Positions 27,660 through 38,668 are shown, numbered from the stretch's first letter. The stretch is 64,000 bases of DNA from Putridiphycobacter roseus (GCF_003234935.1 NZ_QKSB01000004.1:237944-301943); one strand, 5' to 3'. Numbers and translations are program-made. The notes: a model not told the origin generated them from the sequence alone.

Positions 27660-27684
27660 CTTTACACATCATACAACACATCAT
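27631..27684 (-). CDS. Cys/Met-rich leader peptide 1 (17 aa) of the metY operon
   Basis: A 17-codon ORF (MMCCMMCKEIYAKGTII) with ATG at 27684-27682 and TAA at 27633-27631. The first seven codons are all Met or Cys. The start lies about 27 bases after a full Bacteroidetes promoter, in an AT-rich context (AATAACAATATG) normal for this phylum. It is followed by terminator 1. As with leader 2, its likely role is to make ribosome progress depend on charged Met- and Cys-tRNA. Confidence 0.82.
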   Translation of the reverse strand: MMCCMMCKEIYAKGTII

Positions 27685-27710
27685 ATTGTTATTTCTTGTT
27701 TTCACTGAAG

Positions 27711-27739
27711 CAAATATATTATTTTTTTTTAGAAACAAA
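27711..27739 (-). promoter_or_regulatory. Promoter of the metY operon leader
   Basis: On the minus strand, TTTG (27739-27736) and TATATTTG (27718-27711) are separated by 17 bases and match the Bacteroidetes -33/-7 consensus (TTTG and TAnnTTTG). Transcription would start near 27705, leaving about 20 bases before leader peptide 1. No conserved SAM riboswitch core is seen between the promoter and metY. Confidence 0.75.
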
Positions 27740-28006
27740 CCATAAGAATCATTAATTTTTGAAAAGTTCCGATTGAAATACAAAGTTAAAAAACTGTATT
27801 ATAGACTACTACTCATCATTAAAATAATTTTTATTAAAAATAATAATTCCTTTTTCAATCTAAGGCCATAAAAATTTAGAAAAATATTTATCCAAGCTAC
27901 ACCTGAATCTGGTCTGTTACATCCCTTACCTAATATTCACTTACTCGTAAAATAGACCGAGATACAAGGAATGTTATAGCGATATAGAGGATAATTTATT
28001 TTCCCT

Positions 28007-28056
28007 AAAAAAGCAATAGCGACATCCCAGACGGATTCGTCTTTTGTCGCTATTGC
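28007..28056 (-). terminator. Terminator of the 3-hydroxyacyl-CoA dehydrogenase gene
   Basis: GCAATAGCGACA (28013-28024) pairs perfectly with TGTCGCTATTGC (28045-28056), with a small inner AGACG/CGTCT hairpin. On the minus strand a T-run follows (28007-28012). It lies 24 bases after the dehydrogenase stop at 28081. The 27740-28006 stretch between here and the metY promoter shows nothing else I can name. Confidence 0.85.
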
Positions 28057-28080
28057 AATTATATTTTATAAGGAATTCAA

Positions 28081-28977
28081 TTATTTTAAAAAATCTTCTT
28101 TCAAGAAAGCAGGATTTGGATATTTATAAAAACCTTCCCCAGTAGAAACGCCTAATTTATTTTTATCGATAAAGTTTTCTTTTAGATATTCCACCGTTTT
28201 AATTTTCACTGGATCTTTGGTTCTTTCTGCGGTCATTTTACTCACATTGTACAACGTAGTAATACCAACAACATCCAGCATTCCAAATGGTCCAGTTGGT
28301 GAACCTGTTGCCTTCATCCATGTTTTATCAATTGTTTCTGGATCTGCCACTTCCTTAATTAACAAATCAGTAGCGGAATTAAAGAAAGGGACCAACATAG
28401 AATTGATAATATAACCCGGCTGTTCTTTATTCAAAGGTAAAGCCAACATACCTATTGCTTTGGCAAAGGCAACCACATCCTCAAATACTTTAGGGTCAGT
28501 TCCGGGATGTCCCATAATTTCTGCGGTATTGTGTTTCCAAATACTATTGGCGAAATGCAATGCTAAAAATTTAGCTGGTCTTCCTGTTGCTTCTGCAAAA
28601 TCACTAGGTAAAAGTGTAGAAGAATTCGTTGCAAAAATGGTTTTTTCAGGTGCTACCTTGGCTAATTGTTCATAAAAACCGATTTTAATTTTCGGATTTT
28701 CGGGTACAGATTCAATCAATAAATCGGCCTCTTTTACTGCTTCTTTTAAATCTGAAGTATAGCTTAAATTTAAAGCCGTTTGGTCTATTTGTTTTTGAGT
28801 CGCATTTAAGTCATTTTTAAAAGCTTCACTCATGGTTGTAAATTTCGCTTTTGCTTTTTCTAATACTTCGTCGTTAATATCGTATACAGTAACTTTGAAT
28901 CCGTGAAAGGCAACTTGAAAGGCAATTTGGTATCCTAGAACACCACTACCTGCTATTGTTATATTTTGATAATTCAT
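28081..28977 (-). CDS. 3-hydroxyacyl-CoA dehydrogenase (HCDH family)
   Basis: A 298-residue NAD-dependent dehydrogenase. The Rossmann motif ITIAGSGVLGYQIA (residues 7-20) is followed by an acidic YDIN, and family segments DLLIESVPEN, FATNSSTLLPSDFA and ALHFANSIWKHNTAEI. The C-terminal helical domain starts near residue 190 (GYIINSMLVPFFNSA). It oxidises a 3-hydroxyacyl-CoA or a related short-chain substrate; the IWKHNTAEI segment with His replaces the usual NPVPVMKLVEII, so substrate choice may differ from the FadB type. An AraC regulator lies just upstream. Confidence 0.88.
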   Translation of the reverse strand: MNYQNITIAGSGVLGYQIAFQVAFHGFKVTVYDINDEVLEKAKAKFTTMSEAFKNDLNATQKQIDQTALNLSYTSDLKEAVKEADLLIESVPENPKIKIGFYEQLAKVAPEKTIFATNSSTLLPSDFAEATGRPAKFLALHFANSIWKHNTAEIMGHPGTDPKVFEDVVAFAKAIGMLALPLNKEQPGYIINSMLVPFFNSATDLLIKEVADPETIDKTWMKATGSPTGPFGMLDVVGITTLYNVSKMTAERTKDPVKIKTVEYLKENFIDKNKLGVSTGEGFYKYPNPAFLKEDFLK

Positions 28978-29000
28978 CTTTGTATGTTTTAATTATACTA

Positions 29001-29008
29001 CAAAGATA
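29001..29008 (-). promoter_or_regulatory. -7 element (TAnnTTTG) for the 3-hydroxyacyl-CoA dehydrogenase
   Basis: TATCTTTG on the minus strand, 24 bases before the dehydrogenase ATG. No clear -33 TTG accompanies it, which fits a promoter that needs an activator such as the neighbouring AraC protein. Confidence 0.4.
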
Positions 29009-29062
29009 GCTTGATTTATTAGCCGATTATATCCTTAAACTCAGTAATAGTATACTTAATTT

Positions 29063-29959
29063 TCAAGCTTTCAGATTTTCTTTCTTCCGATAAGCCAAAG
29101 GAGAAATATTGGCATTTTTTTTAAAGAATCTACCAAAAGCGGAAACGGAATTAAATTGCAGTCTGAATGCTATTTCAGTAATATTTAGAGCAGGCTCACC
29201 AAGCAAGACATATGCCTCTTTCATTAAAGCCTCATTAATAATTTCATGCGGTGTTTTTTCACTCGCTTTTTTTACAATTTCAATTAAGTATTTGTTGGAA
29301 ACATTCAATTTATCCGCATAAAACTGGACTGATTTATTGTTTAAAATATTTTCTAAAATCAATTTTCTAAATTTAAAATACACCGTCGAAGCATTCTCAC
29401 TCACCCCACTATTATCAGTCATATTTTGTTGTTTAATTTCAGCTATTTCTAAAAGTAAATTGAAGATAATGGTCCGGATAATTTCATCCGTAAACTCTTT
29501 TTGGTCCTTACTTTTCCGTTCGAGATAACTTAAAATATCCTCTAATCCATTAATAGAAGCTGTGTTGGCATTAATTATAGAATAAGTATCGTTTTGAAAC
29601 AATAGATTTTTTTCAAGAATAAAAGGATTAGACAAGTTTTTTATTAAGAAATTTTTCTCGAAAAGCAGGAGTTTATACTTAAAGTTTTTACTGGCATTTC
29701 TAAAGCGTATGGCGGTGGATGGGGCAGAAATAAGAAACCCATTTGCATGAATGATGTGTGCTTTATTATCTACATCAATCGTAATTTCACCATCTATACA
29801 AACAAAAAAAGTATAAAAATCCATACGGAAAGGAATCTCCGGAAACCAATGCTTTGGATTCCCTAAAGAAATGTAATATGGTTTATTAATAGCTACACCA
29901 TATAAAGATAGTACCTGTTTTAAGTTTTTGTACAAATTAAAAAGTATTAATAGGTGCAA
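29063..29959 (-). CDS. AraC family transcriptional regulator
   Basis: A 298-residue protein with an N-terminal cupin-like sensing domain (FYTFFVCIDGEITIDVDNKAHIIHANGFLISAP, about residues 48-80) and a C-terminal AraC DNA-binding domain. The domain holds VQFYADKLNVSNKYLIEIVKK (about 215-235) and ITEIAFRLQFNSVSAFGRFFKK (about 260-281). The start may lie somewhat inside the called one, since the first ~20 residues are hydrophobic and not typical. It is 85 bases upstream of the hydroxyacyl-CoA dehydrogenase, its likely target. Confidence 0.88.
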   Translation of the reverse strand: MHLLILFNLYKNLKQVLSLYGVAINKPYYISLGNPKHWFPEIPFRMDFYTFFVCIDGEITIDVDNKAHIIHANGFLISAPSTAIRFRNASKNFKYKLLLFEKNFLIKNLSNPFILEKNLLFQNDTYSIINANTASINGLEDILSYLERKSKDQKEFTDEIIRTIIFNLLLEIAEIKQQNMTDNSGVSENASTVYFKFRKLILENILNNKSVQFYADKLNVSNKYLIEIVKKASEKTPHEIINEALMKEAYVLLGEPALNITEIAFRLQFNSVSAFGRFFKKNANISPLAYRKKENLKA

Positions 29960-30003
29960 AGGAATGTAAAAACCATCTTTTACGTGACCTCTATTTCAAA
30001 ATA

Positions 30004-30032
30004 AATAGGGAGGTACTTCATACCTCCCTATT
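30004..30032 (-). terminator. Terminator after the long PLP-enzyme gene
   Basis: AATAGGGAGGTA (30004-30015) pairs perfectly with TACCTCCCTATT (30021-30032) around a CTTCA loop. It begins three bases after the stop of the gene at 30035. The minus-strand tail is T-rich (TTTATTTTG). Confidence 0.8.
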
Positions 30033-30034
30033 CT

Positions 30035-31888
30035 TTAAATATTTTCGATAAATTTTAAAAAGACTTTTTTATGTAATTCCAGGTCTAGATTTGGAGAAAG
30101 TGATGCCCGAACAATATAATCCTTATCTCCTTCTTTTGTCGTACCTTGTGTAGAAGTAGCTGGGATTGTCCAATAACATCCTTTTAACTGTCCATAACTC
30201 ACACAAAATTTACTTTCCTTAGGGATTTCTGTAATCATTAAATTAATTAATTTAAGGTTTAAAGCCCTTTTATACGTTTCTCTTTCTTCATCTGTATTTC
30301 CTTTGGTTGGAAGATCTAATGAAAACACAGAGGGTGTAAAGCCTTGTTTGGCCAGTTCTTCTGAAACAAAATTAATTTTTGCTCCAGGTAAAGATTCGTG
30401 AATAAAGTTTACGAACTCCCGTGTATTTTTGTAGGCATCCAGAATCCTTTGGTTCATGGAAGGTAATTGTTTTGCTAATATGTCATATTGCAATGCTGTT
30501 GCTTCGTTATCACAAAGTGCCAAATGGATATCTATTTTATTTATCAAGTCCACCGTTTTTTTATTGCCAACGCAATATCCAGCAGTACATAATCCACCAC
30601 TAGGGAATTTAGAACCACTTGCAAATGAAATAGTTCTAACCGTAGACAAGATTTCACCTTCCCCTAAAAAGTGAACATTTGGACAAAATGTTTGGTCTAA
30701 AATGAAAACAGGATCAATGGCAATAGCACCATCTTTAGTTTTACGTTTAGCACTTAACACCGCTTTTAATTGAATAAGGTCAGGCACTTCCACTCTAGGG
30801 TTAGTCGGTATTTCCGCAATGATATATGGCACGGCATCTTCTACTGCAATTTCATTCAAAATCTTATCAATACTTTGTACCATATCATTACCACCATCTA
30901 CTGGTAAATCCACAACCGATACATTATCAAGACAAGCAGCAACTCTTCTCGCTTGATCATTCGTGCCACCATAACAGTTTGGTGGGACAATAATTTTTAT
31001 TGCTTTTCCTTTATGATTTTCAAGTGCATCATGCACAAGTCCCATCATTATTGCATATTGTATGGAAAGACCACTAGAAGCAACTAAGGCTTGGGTAGTT
31101 GTTCCGGTAATCTCATTAATCGATTTTAAAACACTTTCCTTATCCGCAATGCTATTATTTTTTGCAATAACAACAGGTTTTTGATCCATAAGTGATTTTA
31201 GTGCAGTAAAAGAATTTGCAGGTGTCATTGCAATCGTTTCTCTTCTTCTTACATGCTGTATATCGGACACATAATTTTCATTCTGTTTTCCATTTACGAC
31301 TAAAACACTCCCTAATCCTTCATGGAGACTGATAAAAAAGTCGATATTAGGCGTACATTCAATTGTTCCTATCCTTTTTTCTGGGGCAAGAAATACGGTA
31401 CTCCCTTCAAAGGCCTTAATTTCCGTTAAATTATCTACTTGTTTTAATTCAAATTTATACCCGTAAACATTTTTGATTAATTCGGCATCAAAGCAAGCAG
31501 GTAAATCACCTGTATAGGTAATTTGGGTATTAATATTTTCTAATAAGTTTTTTCTAAGGATTGCCAAAATTGGAATTGTCTGTGAAGAAAAACTGATTAC
31601 GTTATTTGCATGTAGATGGTGTAAGTTTGCAATACCCCATTCTAAAACACAAGATAATGGGTGTCCTAAACGAATATAATCGTATGCTGTAGGTAAAGCA
31701 CTCAAAGCAGAAGCCGAGGAATTATTGTTTTCATATAAAGTTGTAAACTGCTCTAAAAATTGAGTTTTCGCCAATTTCTCATCATATATATCTAGTCTAT
31801 GCGTGGTGGTACTCAACCAACCATTAGGCATATTTTCAAGCACATTCTGAATGTAGTCAAGCATTTTATTGTCTTTCATAATTTTCAA
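30035..31888 (-). CDS. Long PLP-dependent enzyme of the Cys/Met metabolism family
   Basis: A 617-residue protein, well over the usual 380-430 for this fold. The PLP-binding core lies in the second half: STTHRL and YIRLGHPLS early on, then SGLSIQYAIMMGL, IIVPPNCYGGTNDQARR, IIAEIPTNPRVEVPDL and the Schiff-base Lys in FASGSKFPSGGLCTAGY. The ~200-residue N-terminal region (ISFSSQTIPILAILRK and onward) has no name I can give. Cystathionine gamma-synthase or lyase activity is possible, but the Lys context differs from the usual SATKYIGGH. It is probably not part of the metY operon. Confidence 0.8.
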   Translation of the reverse strand: MKIMKDNKMLDYIQNVLENMPNGWLSTTTHRLDIYDEKLAKTQFLEQFTTLYENNNSSASALSALPTAYDYIRLGHPLSCVLEWGIANLHHLHANNVISFSSQTIPILAILRKNLLENINTQITYTGDLPACFDAELIKNVYGYKFELKQVDNLTEIKAFEGSTVFLAPEKRIGTIECTPNIDFFISLHEGLGSVLVVNGKQNENYVSDIQHVRRRETIAMTPANSFTALKSLMDQKPVVIAKNNSIADKESVLKSINEITGTTTQALVASSGLSIQYAIMMGLVHDALENHKGKAIKIIVPPNCYGGTNDQARRVAACLDNVSVVDLPVDGGNDMVQSIDKILNEIAVEDAVPYIIAEIPTNPRVEVPDLIQLKAVLSAKRKTKDGAIAIDPVFILDQTFCPNVHFLGEGEILSTVRTISFASGSKFPSGGLCTAGYCVGNKKTVDLINKIDIHLALCDNEATALQYDILAKQLPSMNQRILDAYKNTREFVNFIHESLPGAKINFVSEELAKQGFTPSVFSLDLPTKGNTDEERETYKRALNLKLINLMITEIPKESKFCVSYGQLKGCYWTIPATSTQGTTKEGDKDYIVRASLSPNLDLELHKKVFLKFIENI

Positions 31889-32104
31889 CTTTAATTAGGC
31901 CGCGAAGATACATTAATTCGTTAAAAATTAAAAGTAATAGAACACGTATTGTTAATACTTACAGATCATTTATAATGGACACTAAAAATTAAAAAAGCAG
32001 GAAACAATTTGAACAAAAATTGAGGAAAATAAATAGATTTATGGTGAAAATAATATTTATAAATAATTAATTTGCAAGCAGCTTATGGCTTTTTTAATTA
32101 AACC

Positions 32105-32422
32105 TTAAAAGGTTACCAAATCACTAATTTGCATGATTCCTTTTACGTTACTATAGTTTTTAATATCAGCAGCAAATAGTTTTGCATGCGACAAAAAAGA
32201 ATCTTTAAAAGCATTTCTATCTTCAAATTTCAAATGTGCGATAGCTACATATGGTGCTAATTCTCCAGATTCTCTACCGCCAATACCTAAGTCTAATTCC
32301 ATCCCTTTTAACGCTGGTCCCACCATTTTGGCGATCATGGGTAAATGTGTGTTTTGATAGTAGTCGACATCAAATTTAATGTCTTTTGTATTCGGATACA
32401 TTACAGATACTTTTATCATCAT
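32105..32422 (-). CDS. EthD family protein
   Basis: A 105-residue protein of the dimeric ferredoxin-like (EthD) fold. It has the family start IKVSVMYPNTKDIKFDVDYYQNTHLPMI and the C-terminal KLFAADIKNYSNV. EthD-type proteins are small oxidoreductase-like or accessory proteins; the name comes from a cluster for ether degradation. A tandem Met at the start makes the exact start uncertain by one codon. It stands alone, with gaps of about 180 bases on each side. Confidence 0.85.
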   Translation of the reverse strand: MMIKVSVMYPNTKDIKFDVDYYQNTHLPMIAKMVGPALKGMELDLGIGGRESGELAPYVAIAHLKFEDRNAFKDSFLSHAKLFAADIKNYSNVKGIMQISDLVTF

Positions 32423-32605
32423 TAATTATGGTTAATTACCCCATAAAAGTATAGGTTTCGTGAAAATAAACACTTGTTTTTCTCCTAAAAAAATAAAACA
32501 ACCTCTACTTATCCAAGTAAGTAAAAATTTTAAGTCAAGCCTTATATTTTACTCATTTCAGCGCATTATCCTCCTTTAAGAAATAATTGTGTAGCTCAAA
32601 AAATC

Positions 32606-34021
32606 TTATTCCGTAAGTGCTTTTCTTTTTTTCATCACTACAAAAAACAATGCGGTAATGAGCAAGGTAAATGCTAAACCAATCCAATTTGAAATAGCGA
32701 CATCTAAACCAAAACCAATAGTTGGATCGTAAAAGATATAAGAACCGATAACTGAGGTAATAAAAAAAGCAGGTACCAATGCAATCATATAATAGGTCTT
32801 TTTTTGGTATAAATAAACTGCTCCAATCCATAATGCAATAGAAGCGGTGACTTGATTAGCCCATGAAAAATAGCGCCATAATAGTTGAAAATCCATATTG
32901 GTTAATATATATGAAATCAGAAATAAAGGAATAGCTACTTTAAATCGATTTTTTAATACTTTTTGGTCTATTTTTAAGTAATCCGCAATAATCATTCTTG
33001 CTGCTCTAAAAGAAGTATCGCCCGAAGTAATAGGTAAAACAATTACACCTAACACAGCGACGGTTCCTCCTATGGTGCCAAGAAAGGTTACTGCAATTTT
33101 ATTAACAACCGCAGCTGGACCACCATTTTGTAATACCACATTTAAATCTTCTCCATTCATCAAACTCATGGCTGCCGCAGCCCATATCATAGCGATAACC
33201 GCTTCGAGAATCATCATCCCGTAAAATATTTTTCTACCATCTTTTTCATTGTCAATCGTTCGTGAAATAATTGGTGATTGTGTAGCATGAAATCCAGACA
33301 AAGCACCACATGATATGGTTAAAAATATTACTGGATAATAAGGCGTTCCGTTTGGGTGTAAATTCTCCAAAGTTAATTCCGGAATTGGGTTTCCATAAAT
33401 AAACATTCCGATACAAATTCCGAGTGCACTTAATAAGAGTAAAAAACCCAATATGGGATAAATTTTCCCAATAATTTTATCAATAGGCAATACAGTTGCA
33501 ATGATATAATAGATAAAAATACAAAAGACAATAATGGTTAAGAAACTAGTCTCACTACCCATCAATTCATTTATCATTTTTGATGGTGCAGTTACAAAAA
33601 CAGTCCCAACCAATACCAAGAGAAGTAAAGCAAAGAAATTTACCACATGACTAAAGGCTTTTCCCAAATATTTAGAAGCTAAACCAGGTAAATGTGCCCC
33701 TCCATTTCTTAAGGATATCATTCCTGTAAGATAATCGTGTACACCTCCAGCAAAAATAGAACCAAAAACAATCCAGATAAAAGCAGAAGGACCATACAAT
33801 GCACCTAAAATTGGTCCGAAAATAGGTCCTACCCCAGCAATATTTAAAATTTGGATGAAAGCATTTTTATTACTATTCATTGGCACAAAATCCACACCAT
33901 CAGATAGTGTGTGTGCAGGGGTTAACTTACCGCCATCTGATTTAAAGGTTTTATCTACAAACTTACCATATATAAGATATCCTAAAAGTAATAAAACTAA
34001 AGCAGTAATAAATGTTACCAT
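32606..34021 (-). CDS. cstA: Carbon starvation protein CstA family transporter (short form)
   Basis: A 471-residue protein with about 12-13 membrane helices. The family start (YGKFVDKTF), the TPAHTLSDGVDFVPMNSNKNAFIQILNIAGVGPIFGPILGALYG-type block (about residues 37-85), and SPIISRTIDNEKDGRKIFYGMM are clear. CstA proteins import peptides or pyruvate during carbon starvation. The E. coli protein is about 700 residues; this is the shorter form common in Bacteroidetes. No two-component regulator is adjacent. Confidence 0.92.
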   Translation of the reverse strand: MVTFITALVLLLLGYLIYGKFVDKTFKSDGGKLTPAHTLSDGVDFVPMNSNKNAFIQILNIAGVGPIFGPILGALYGPSAFIWIVFGSIFAGGVHDYLTGMISLRNGGAHLPGLASKYLGKAFSHVVNFFALLLLVLVGTVFVTAPSKMINELMGSETSFLTIIVFCIFIYYIIATVLPIDKIIGKIYPILGFLLLLSALGICIGMFIYGNPIPELTLENLHPNGTPYYPVIFLTISCGALSGFHATQSPIISRTIDNEKDGRKIFYGMMILEAVIAMIWAAAAMSLMNGEDLNVVLQNGGPAAVVNKIAVTFLGTIGGTVAVLGVIVLPITSGDTSFRAARMIIADYLKIDQKVLKNRFKVAIPLFLISYILTNMDFQLLWRYFSWANQVTASIALWIGAVYLYQKKTYYMIALVPAFFITSVIGSYIFYDPTIGFGLDVAISNWIGLAFTLLITALFFVVMKKRKALTE

Positions 34022-34290
34022 ATTTGCTGTTTTTATCGAAAATATTTTTCCTAAATTTAACTATTTTACCTGTACTAAATATGGCATTTAAAACCTTAAA
34101 CGTTGCATTTAAAACAGCACACATAAAGCCGGAGTGAAGTAAAATATTATTCCCAATAAATAAGAACGATTTAGAACGATTTAAAACTATTTTATAGAAG
34201 GATAGTTTTTTTGAACAGGTAAAAAAATAGTTGAAATACAGCGAAATGGATACCGCATAAAACATTTAATAAAAAAAATAAAGCGCCTTC

Positions 34291-34380
34291 ATGACTAACT
34301 TTGTTTTTATACTAGGGTTACTTTACACGGTTTTTAAAATTACTTATATGCGTCGTTTCCTTAGTGAAAAAGAGTATTAA
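34291..34380 (+). CDS. Candidate small membrane peptide (29 aa)
   Basis: A 29-codon ORF, MTNFVFILGLLYTVFKITYM then RRFLSEKEY, in the 385-base gap between cstA and the next gene. It consists of one strong membrane helix followed by two Arg and an acidic tail, a good positive-inside topology. It has no family support and might be chance. The rest of the gap (34022-34290) shows nothing I can name. Confidence 0.3.
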   Translation: MTNFVFILGLLYTVFKITYMRRFLSEKEY

Positions 34381-34406
34381 AGTAAGGAGAAACACCCTAT
34401 TTGTAA

Positions 34407-34730
34407 TTACTTTTTCATCATTTCATCTGCAACTTTTTGCGCATCCACGCAATATTTATCTTCTCCTTTTAATTTCCACTCTCCTGATTTATCCATATAA
34501 AAACGAACTGTTTTTTTAAGTACTTCGTCATAACCACCATTTAAAGTTAACATACTTTGTACCCTTTTCATATAGTCTGCCATACTTAAATCACCTGCAA
34601 CTACTTGGTTCCAAAGCCTATTTAAACGTTTAGATTGCTCTTTGTAAATTGGCTTTACAGTTTTAAAAGCCATTAAAAAAAGGGATAAGGCTTTTGCTTC
34701 TGCGGATGGTTTTTCGGTATTCTCTTTCAT
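34407..34730 (-). CDS. Small helical protein of unknown function
   Basis: A 107-residue, all-alpha, charged cytoplasmic protein (AEAKALSLFLMAFKTVKPIYKEQSKRL; ADYMKRVQSMLTLNGGYDEVLKKTVRFYMDKSGEWKLKG). No signal peptide, membrane helix or known motif. The frame is well formed and protein-like. It is monocistronic. Confidence 0.6.
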   Translation of the reverse strand: MKENTEKPSAEAKALSLFLMAFKTVKPIYKEQSKRLNRLWNQVVAGDLSMADYMKRVQSMLTLNGGYDEVLKKTVRFYMDKSGEWKLKGEDKYCVDAQKVADEMMKK

Positions 34731-35120
34731 ATTAATTGCACTTGGTAGGTTTAAGGCTATAAAGGTAATTCAATAAAGTCAATCCATGGTATGATGTATG
34801 AAAATTCACCCGCCATTGCGCTTTTATTTTTTGGCTCAGTTAACTATTTTAGTTTTTTTTTGGATAGGTTGATTTAAACAAATTGTAATAGACAAAACAG
34901 GTGATCCTGCATTATTTTGCATTGCGGATGCGCTAAAACTAATACAACAATACTTTTAGAGAATTAATTAATGGACAAAAAAAGATTAGCAGGAGAAAAC
35001 TAATTCTCCTGCTAATTCATTCTTACACCAAAGAGAAATTTCTTCTGCTTTAAATTCAGTTTTTAAACTTGCCCTTCCTTTCAACTTTAAGAAGAAAAAT
35101 CTATTTACGGGTTTGGTTAT
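34731..35120. other. Intergenic region with katG terminator
   Basis: AT-rich gap of 390 bases between two minus-strand genes. It contains the hairpin at 34985-35016. Apart from that I see no ORF, repeat or regulatory motif that stands out. Confidence 0.5.
34985..35016 (-). terminator. Terminator of katG
   Basis: ATTAGCAGGAGAA (34985-34997) pairs perfectly over 13 bases with TTCTCCTGCTAAT (35004-35016) around a six-base loop. On the minus strand it is followed by C and a run of seven T. It lies about 105 bases after the katG stop. Confidence 0.85.
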
Positions 35121-37412
<2,292 letters not shown>

Positions 37413-37611
37413 TTAACCAATTTATAGGTAATAGATATGGCATATTTATTCTTATTCTTAATAGCTTCATAGATAGAATTTATCGATCATTTATTAGCTT
37501 TTACATTGGTCTAGAGTAAACCATTTAGCCCTAGAAAAGGAAGCAATTAATACCTGTTTGCTTTGCATACCTCAGCATGATAAATTGTTTTAAAAAGTGA
37601 CAAACAAACTG

Positions 37612-38172
37612 TTACTCTTCCTTATTTAGTTTTGTTAGACTCGCAATCAACGGCAGAATTTCCTTTTCGTAATTTTTTACCCCTATTTTTCTTAGTAACA
37701 ACAATACCAGTAAAATAAGCAAAGAAATAGCATGAAAAAAGAGACTATAGTAAACACTTTCTTGTTCCCACAAGCCAATAAACGCAATATTTAAAGCAGC
37801 AGTAAAAAGTACAATAAAAATCAAAAAGTATAATTTTGGGATTAATATTTTACCTTTTAAATATTTAATTCTATTGTTAATATATTGTTGATTGTCCACC
37901 CCATAGTCCTTTAATCGATTATTAAAAAGTGGAACAAGCATAAATAACATGGCAACAGCCAGGAGAATAAATGCGATTAAATTATATCCGTTTAGGCTAA
38001 GGTGTGTAAGCATGGCATAAATTGCATAAACCGTAACAGATAAAAAAAGTAATCGTTGGTATTGGGTAATCCGTTCCAATTTATGCAAACGAATGGTTAA
38101 AGCATCAATATCCAACGGACTAGACTTTTCTTGTTGCCATAAATTTTGCCATTTATTAAAATCACTTTCCAT
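37612..38172 (-). CDS. Membrane protein co-transcribed with an ECF sigma factor
   Basis: A 186-residue protein with a soluble ~35-residue N-terminus (NKWQNLWQQEKSSPLDIDALTIRLHKLER) and four predicted membrane helices. Its start overlaps the end of the sigma factor gene by 11 bases, so it is translationally coupled. Position and topology suggest an anti-sigma or sigma-partner role, but it lacks the zinc-binding anti-sigma motif (HxxxCxxC). That role is inference from position only. Confidence 0.75.
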   Translation of the reverse strand: MESDFNKWQNLWQQEKSSPLDIDALTIRLHKLERITQYQRLLFLSVTVYAIYAMLTHLSLNGYNLIAFILLAVAMLFMLVPLFNNRLKDYGVDNQQYINNRIKYLKGKILIPKLYFLIFIVLFTAALNIAFIGLWEQESVYYSLFFHAISLLILLVLLLLRKIGVKNYEKEILPLIASLTKLNKEE

Positions 38173-38668
38173 AACTATTCATCTTTTTAGTGAGCGACTT
38201 TTTAATTCTATTAATTTTCACACCAACATTTGACACACTTATCCCAACAATTTCTGCTATTTCAATATAACTATGTTGTTCCAAAAATAAACTAATAATA
38301 ATTCTATCCTGTTCTTTCAAAGTCGCGATTACTTTATACAATTTCATGATTTCTTTTTCGGCGTAATCGGGACCAGAATTGTCTAAGGTTAAAAATTCGT
38401 TTTCTAGCTTTAATTGATCCATTCGCGCCCTGGTTTTAGCACTTTTATTTGCAGATAAAATGGCTGTATTGGTCGCTATTCTATAAATCCAAGTATTGAT
38501 ATTACTCTCCTTCCTAAAAGAACTTAAGTTGTTCCAAACTTTTATATATACCTCTTGAAATAAATCATCAGCTTCTGCTTTGTTTCCTGAAAACCCCAAA
38601 CAAAGTCGATAAATCTTATCCTTAGATTGTTTATAAATCTCCTTAAATTTTACTTCCTTATGATGCAT
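38162..38668 (-). CDS. RNA polymerase sigma factor, ECF subfamily
   Basis: A 168-residue sigma factor. Region 2 is clear (FKEIYKQSKDKIYRLCLGFSGNKAEADDLFQEVYIKVWNNL; the DLFQEV segment near residue 36). Region 4 at about 110-160 has the helix-turn-helix HSYIEIAEIVGISVSNVGVKINRIKKSL. No region 3 is present, as is normal for ECF factors. The partner is the overlapping membrane protein. The signal it responds to is unknown; katG lies downstream but has its own promoter region. Confidence 0.93.
   Translation of the reverse strand: MHHKEVKFKEIYKQSKDKIYRLCLGFSGNKAEADDLFQEVYIKVWNNLSSFRKESNINTWIYRIATNTAILSANKSAKTRARMDQLKLENEFLTLDNSGPDYAEKEIMKLYKVIATLKEQDRIIISLFLEQHSYIEIAEIVGISVSNVGVKINRIKKSLTKKMNSYGK

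Noticed and set aside
27368..27740. SAM riboswitch upstream of metY
   Set aside because: The region is filled by two leader ORFs and two terminators. I do not see the SAM-I (S-box) or SAM-II conserved cores, and the Cys/Met codon runs explain the layout better. A covariance search would settle it.
32553..32831. 92-residue minus-strand ORF within cstA
   Set aside because: It is an out-of-frame shadow of the 3' part of cstA and has no protein-like features.
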